This document shows positions 6,666 through 9,275 of a stretch of 9,275 nucleotides of DNA, one piece after another. The stretch is taken from contig JBJHCR010000264.1 of NCBI GenBank assembly GCA_050486105.1, positions 1-9,275 of the forward strand. The letters run 5' to 3'. Below the pieces are notes generated by a model. It worked only from the letters and a program-made list of their open reading frames with translations. It had not been told where the DNA came from and searched no databases. Both the position numbers and the translations under genes were made by a program. Each line of letters opens with the position of its first letter. The stretch's first letter is position 1. The stretch comes from JAEXNA01 sp050486105. Lineage in GTDB: Bacteria > Vulcanimicrobiota > Xenobia > Xenobiales > JADMJV01.

Positions 6666-7013
6666 ATGAAGAATCTCCGACGCATCGTCATCCTAAGCGT
6701 GATCCTTTTCGCTTTCGGCTCGGCTGGGGCCCAAAGTCAAAATCCTGATCTCACCGGTCTATGGTTGCTGGAATCGGAACCTCAAAGTCAGAGTTACCCA
6801 GTCAACATCAGCAAGAAGGGCAATGGTTGGATCGGCTCAAGTCGGGGTCACGATGCCTTTCGATTGGCTCTCAACCCAGCGGGACTCCGGAACGAGTGGG
6901 TCGGCGACCTAGTCACCGACCAAGGTTATGGGGTTAAGGGCACGGTGGTTTCCCCTAGTCGGATCGATCTGGTTTGCCTGAAGTCGGGCAAGACTTGGAA
7001 ACTGACCCGCTGA
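6666..7013 (+). CDS. Small secreted protein, unknown function
   Basis: A 115-residue protein with a textbook Sec signal peptide: n-region MKNLRR, core IVILSVILFAFGS, and signal peptidase I site AGA|QSQ near residue 22. The mature part of about 93 residues has the order 'DLTGLWLLESE...YPVNISKKGNGWIGSS...' and ends KSGKTWKLTR. It starts with a G-x-W turn and alternates short strands, so a small beta-barrel or lipocalin-like fold exported to periplasm or medium is likely; no family is recognised. I chose ATG 6666 because it gives a normal signal peptide. ATG 6651 would add only MWTLP and is almost equally possible. Neither has a strong RBS. The frame is open upstream to 6471, but that extension reads as non-coding. 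The stop is 5 nt from the stop of the converging GH19 gene. Confidence 0.75.
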   Translation: MKNLRRIVILSVILFAFGSAGAQSQNPDLTGLWLLESEPQSQSYPVNISKKGNGWIGSSRGHDAFRLALNPAGLRNEWVGDLVTDQGYGVKGTVVSPSRIDLVCLKSGKTWKLTR

Positions 7014-7018
7014 ACTCT

Positions 7019-7915
7019 TTATCCCATGGCTGCCAGAATGCTCTGAGCGGTGGCCGCGAAGGTGCCTGCCTTGTCGGTCCCGTTCACGATCCTTCGGGCG
7101 CCGTTGAAGTCGGTTCTCGAACCGTTGATGTAATCGTCTAACTTCTTGCCGGTGAAGGTCCCGTTCTTCATGCCGCCAACCAGAATCTTGGCGGCTATTT
7201 CGGGGCGCTCGGCCAGAGACGGATTGCCCACAAGATCGACCCCCAGGCGACGGCTCCAGTCTGAATAGTTGGCTCGCCCGGTGATCTGGACATACCCTCG
7301 GCCTTTGTAGCGCACTCCATCGCCCGACTGGGTGTTGCCCAAATCTCGGCGACCCTCGTAGGCGCTGCCTGAGGCGATCTCCTGCATGTGTCGCCCAGCT
7401 CCGGATTCGTGGACGGTCGTGGCCAGGATGTAGGCCAATTGCGCCTTGTTGGTGACCCCCTGCTTTTGGGCTTCTGCCACAATGGCCGGCCAGTGCTGGC
7501 GAGCATTGTTTCGATAGCCTTCCGGGATAGCGTTCACCAAACGTTCAACATTGATATTTCCGACGGTTCCAGCAGGTCCGCTGACACCGGGACTGCCTCC
7601 TCCGCCCATGGGTGAGGCACCTCCGCCACCCATGGCCCCAGGCATCCCGCCCCCTTGACCCAAGAAGCCGCCCAGAGGAGATCCCATGGGGTTGCCTCCG
7701 CCAAGACCACCACCGAACTGACCAGGAGCCAGAGACATGGCCACCTGAGCCTGCATCATCTTCATCATCATACCCATCATAATCATGCTGAGCATCCCGA
7801 AACTGGACATCAGCATCTGCTGCTGCTGCTGCTGTGGACCGCCGAAGCCCGGAAAGCCTCCTAGGCCTCCCGGCTGCATTCCAAATCCGGGCATTTGAGG
7901 GGTGATGTTGAACAT
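7019..7915 (-). CDS. GH19-type chitinase/muramidase domain protein with Met-rich and Gly-rich N-terminus
   Basis: A 298-residue protein. Residues 1-27 are Gly/Pro/Met-rich, 28-33 are six glutamines, and 34-62 form a methionine-packed hydrophobic helix (about twelve Met). Residues 63-118 are a Gly-rich linker. Residues 121-298 are a GH19/endolysin-like catalytic domain: PAIVAEAQKQGVTNKAQLAYILATTVHESG with probable acid Glu170, AYEGRRDLGN with Glu187 a candidate second acid, then GDGVRYKGRGYVQITGRANY at 198-217, the family hallmark. The domain cuts beta-1,4 links of peptidoglycan or chitin; phage endolysins and bacterial autolysins use it. No signal peptide is seen. The Met helix may anchor the protein or act as an export signal. 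ATG 7915 is chosen because GGAGA lies 6 nt upstream and a sigma70-type promoter at 7950-7978 precedes it; an in-frame upstream start at 7978 would fall within the -35. It converges on the secreted-protein gene. Confidence 0.88.
   Translation of the reverse strand: MFNITPQMPGFGMQPGGLGGFPGFGGPQQQQQQMLMSSFGMLSMIMMGMMMKMMQAQVAMSLAPGQFGGGLGGGNPMGSPLGGFLGQGGGMPGAMGGGGASPMGGGGSPGVSGPAGTVGNINVERLVNAIPEGYRNNARQHWPAIVAEAQKQGVTNKAQLAYILATTVHESGAGRHMQEIASGSAYEGRRDLGNTQSGDGVRYKGRGYVQITGRANYSDWSRRLGVDLVGNPSLAERPEIAAKILVGGMKNGTFTGKKLDDYINGSRTDFNGARRIVNGTDKAGTFAATAQSILAAMG
7817..7834. repeat. Perfect (CTG)6 / (CAG)6 triplet repeat
   Basis: Six identical CTG triplets on the plus strand are read as six CAG glutamine codons (residues 28-33) of the GH19 protein. 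Use of a single codon throughout indicates slippage-driven expansion rather than selection at each codon. Length change would alter the linker without a frameshift. Confidence 0.85.
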
Positions 7916-7921
7916 CGATAT

Positions 7922-7926
7922 TCTCC
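7922..7926 (-). promoter_or_regulatory. Ribosome binding site of the GH19 gene
   Basis: GGAGA on the minus strand, 6 nt before ATG 7915. It decides the start against the longer in-frame alternative at 7978, which has no comparable site and overlaps the promoter. Confidence 0.75.
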
Positions 7927-7949
7927 ATTCGCAGGTTAGTCTTGATTCG

Positions 7950-7978
7950 ACTATAGAGCCTACAGACCGATGTGCCAA
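7950..7978 (-). promoter_or_regulatory. Sigma70-type promoter of the GH19 gene
   Basis: On the minus strand, -35 TTGGCA (7973-7978) and -10 TATAGT (7950-7955) are separated by exactly 17 bp. Each matches the sigma70 consensus at five of six bases. Transcription should start near 7943, giving a leader of about 28 nt that contains the RBS. This is the only near-consensus promoter I can point to in the window. Confidence 0.72.
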
Positions 7979-8000
7979 GTCAAAGAACGGCTTAAAATCG

Positions 8001-8020
8001 AGGTTTTACAAAGGTTTTAC
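8001..8020. promoter_or_regulatory. 9-bp direct repeat with 11-bp period upstream of the GH19 promoter
   Basis: AGGTTTTAC occurs at 8001-8009 and 8012-8020, in phase by one helical turn, starting 22 bp upstream of the -35. Direct half-sites with 11-bp period are the known arrangement for OmpR/PhoB-family response regulators (Pho boxes, for example). The position, about 58-77 bp before the predicted transcription start, suits an activator. The identity of any regulator is inference. Confidence 0.5.
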
Positions 8021-8062
8021 CTGGGCGGGCGCTTTGGGGGATCGGTTCCAGTTCCATTCCAC

Positions 8063-9079
8063 CTAAAGTTGGAACTCTCGGCGAACTTTGAGCAAGAAAC
8101 GGGTGAACTCAGGAGAAATCTCAGGCTCTAACTCTCCGGGGAAAGGAGTCTTCCGTTTCCAAACTTCCAAAGTGGCGTGCACCGACTCGGCTAAGGCCTG
8201 CGCATCATAGCCGCCCTCCAAAAACCCCACCAACCGGCCACCCGCCGAAGTTGCCTTAGCATCCTCTAGAACCAGGCCCGCCAGATGCCGGAATCCCTCG
8301 GTGCTCACCTTCATCCCCCCTATAGGGTCCCGACGATGAGCATCGTAGCCGGCGGAAACGAGCAGAAACTGGGGGTCGTAGCGTCTGAGAATCGGGCGAA
8401 CAACCTGAAGATAGGTGGCCAGATATTCTGCATCACCGCAGCCCCAAGGTAAGGGAACATTATACGTTAGACCCTCACCTGGTCCGCTCCCTCGTTCCCG
8501 AAGCTCACCGGTGCCTGGGTAGAACGCACTCTGGTGCAGGGAAATGAAGCAGGTCTTAGGGTGATCATAGAGGCAGTCCTGGGTGCCGTTCCCGTGGTGG
8601 ACATCCCAATCGAAGATAGCGATTCGGTCCAGTCTCTCGGAGAGACACTTGGCCACGATAGCGACATTGGAAAAGAGGCAGAATCCCATAGAGCGCTCTG
8701 GAGTAGCGTGATGCCCGGGGGGGCGAACCAGGGCGAAGCCAGCCGAGAGGCCTCCCTGGAGAACCTCCATCGCGAGGTCGATGCCGCCACCTACGGCACT
8801 TCGAGCTACAAAGTCCGAATCAGGCCCGACATAGGTGTCGGGGTCGATCTGTCCTCCCCCTTGCTCGCTCAGGCTCCGAACCTTGGCCATCACTTCTGGA
8901 CTGTGGACCAGAGCCAATTCTTCGGTGTCGGCTTCTCGGGCGGGAACCCTACGCAAGCCTTGAAACCACGCTTCTTGCCCCAGCCGACTCAACACCGCTT
9001 CGAGACGCTCGGGGCGCTCCGGATGACCGGGCTGTCGGTGCCGAAGAAAAAGCGGGTCGGAGACTATCCCGAATGGCAT
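8063..9079 (-). CDS. Histone-deacetylase-fold zinc amidohydrolase (deacetylase family)
   Basis: A 338-residue cytoplasmic enzyme of the arginase/deacetylase superfamily (Hist_deacetyl), expected to remove acetyl or similar acyl groups from lysine, polyamine or related amines; the bacterial substrate cannot be read from sequence. Family blocks in order: HPERPERL (19-26), RPPGHHA with catalytic His123-His124 (119-125), GFCLFSN (132-138), FDWDVHHGNGTQ (156-167) with zinc ligands Asp159 and His161, FYPGTG (186-191), SAGYDAHRRDP (242-252) with zinc ligand Asp246, and EGGYD with the transition-state Tyr291. All catalytic residues are present and the length is normal, so the enzyme should be active. 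The run DWDVHHGNGTQ and the HxDP/GGM segment resemble class II HDAC6-like and bacterial HDAH/acetylpolyamine enzymes more than class I. ATG 9079 begins five residues before the first strand, as usual in the family; its RBS is weak. The GH19 gene downstream on this strand has its own promoter. Confidence 0.93.
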   Translation of the reverse strand: MPFGIVSDPLFLRHRQPGHPERPERLEAVLSRLGQEAWFQGLRRVPAREADTEELALVHSPEVMAKVRSLSEQGGGQIDPDTYVGPDSDFVARSAVGGGIDLAMEVLQGGLSAGFALVRPPGHHATPERSMGFCLFSNVAIVAKCLSERLDRIAIFDWDVHHGNGTQDCLYDHPKTCFISLHQSAFYPGTGELRERGSGPGEGLTYNVPLPWGCGDAEYLATYLQVVRPILRRYDPQFLLVSAGYDAHRRDPIGGMKVSTEGFRHLAGLVLEDAKATSAGGRLVGFLEGGYDAQALAESVHATLEVWKRKTPFPGELEPEISPEFTRFLLKVRREFQL

Positions 9080-9121
9080 AGGGGTAGAGTTCTCTGTGAC
9101 TGAGGGAGTCCCCTAGTGCTC

Positions 9122-9127
9122 TGTCAA
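9122..9127 (-). promoter_or_regulatory. Possible -35 box of the deacetylase gene
   Basis: A perfect TTGACA on the minus strand lies 43-48 bp before ATG 9079, a sensible place for a promoter. The bases 16-18 bp further downstream (around CTCAGT) are a poor -10, so this is a weak call that rests on one hexamer. Confidence 0.25.
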
Positions 9128-9133
9128 ACCTAA

Positions 9134-9233
9134 GAATTGGGGTTGGGACGGAGATCCATCAATTCTGATTTCATCAATTCTCGGTTACGTACAACCCGGC
9201 ACCCGCTCGCGGGTCCCCGGCCCTCGAATTGAT
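9134..9233. repeat. Cluster of ATCAATTC boxes in direct and inverted orientation
   Basis: ATCAATTC occurs at 9158-9165 and 9173-9180 (15-bp period, within a longer shared CATCAATTCT), and inverted as GAATTGAT at 9226-9233. A partial inverted copy, GAATTG, lies at 9134-9139. Copies 9173-9180 and 9226-9233 can pair as an 8-bp stem enclosing the first GC-rich hairpin at 9201-9214. They stand out as AT-rich words among GC-rich DNA upstream of the deacetylase gene. Confidence 0.6.
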
Positions 9234-9266
9234 TTTCTCAGACACCCACTGCGTGGGTACCCGGCC
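9201..9266. repeat. Two REP-like hairpin units, 43-bp period, likely continuing past the edge
   Basis: Unit 1 has stem ACCCGC/GCGGGT (9201-9206 with 9209-9214) followed by CCCCGGCC. Unit 2 has stem ACCCAC/GTGGGT (9244-9249 with 9253-9258) followed by ACCCGGCC. The fifth stem pair changes from G-C to A-T while pairing is kept, so structure rather than sequence seems conserved. The minus strand is open in one frame from 9275 to 9174. Since the 43-bp period is not a multiple of three, the two units would be read in different frames, which argues for a non-coding repeat rather than a gene tail. Confidence 0.5.
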
Positions 9267-9275
9267 TCTCCATCC

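Noticed and set aside
7916..7978. Upstream in-frame start of the GH19 gene at 7978
   Set aside because: It lies inside the -35 element, has no RBS and adds residues unlike the rest, whereas ATG 7915 has GGAGA at 6 nt.
8046..8075. Three TTCCA copies and an inverted TGGAAC around the deacetylase stop, as a terminator
   Set aside because: The stem is at most 6 bp with a long loop, and no T-run follows on the minus strand.
8534..9103. A 189-codon open frame on the plus strand
   Set aside because: It is antisense to the deacetylase, whose reading frame contains every catalytic motif.
9174..9275. Minus-strand open frame of 33 codons entering from the right edge, as a gene tail
   Set aside because: It runs through two hairpin repeats with 43-bp period that fall in different frames, so repeat DNA is the simpler reading. 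Sequence beyond the edge would settle it.
1..9275. A defence, mobile or CRISPR system
   Set aside because: No nuclease, helicase, reverse transcriptase, toxin-antitoxin pair, transposase, integrase or spacer-repeat array is visible on either strand.

Overview
The window (about 58% G+C by eye) is bacterial. Genes are compact and run on both strands, with Shine-Dalgarno sites, a Sec signal peptide, a lipobox lipoprotein and a strong intrinsic terminator. Nothing fixes the lineage. Glycine-rich and methionine-rich low-complexity proteins, a large Ig-like-domain lipoprotein and a zinc histone-deacetylase-fold enzyme would fit a large-genome environmental or uncultured phylum. That is an impression, not a result. 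I see no rRNA, tRNA, CRISPR array, transposase or integrase.

Layout from left to right. (1) 1-113, minus: the first 37 residues of a Gly/Lys-rich protein that runs off the left edge. (2) 217-1188, minus: a tandem-domain GNAT acetyltransferase. (3) 1283-3495, plus: a two-gene operon joined by an ATGA overlap. It holds a 453-residue protein of unknown function and a three-helix membrane protein of DUF3592-like layout. It is divergent from the GNAT gene. (4) 3496-3776: a non-coding spacer with a strong terminator serving the minus-strand gene to its right. (5) 3777-6359, minus: an 860-residue surface lipoprotein built mainly from bacterial Ig-like domains. (6) 6360-6665: a divergent control region with a 13-bp tandem repeat and a 21-nt palindrome. 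(7) 6666-7013, plus: a small secreted protein. (8) 7019-7915, minus: a GH19-type muramidase/chitinase domain behind a Met-rich helix and a Gly-rich linker. It has the clearest promoter in the window and an upstream 9-bp direct repeat with 11-bp period. (9) 8063-9079, minus: a histone-deacetylase-fold amidohydrolase with all catalytic residues. (10) 9080-9275: a non-coding end with REP-like hairpins and repeated ATCAATTC boxes.

Two themes stand out. One is the cell surface: lipoprotein, secreted protein, wall hydrolase and the membrane-protein operon. The other is acyl-group chemistry: an acetyltransferase and a deacetylase-fold enzyme, too far apart to be called a pair. No complete new defence or mobile system is evident. 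The best leads are the GH19 protein's architecture and control region, the uncharacterised two-gene operon, and the structured repeats at the right edge.
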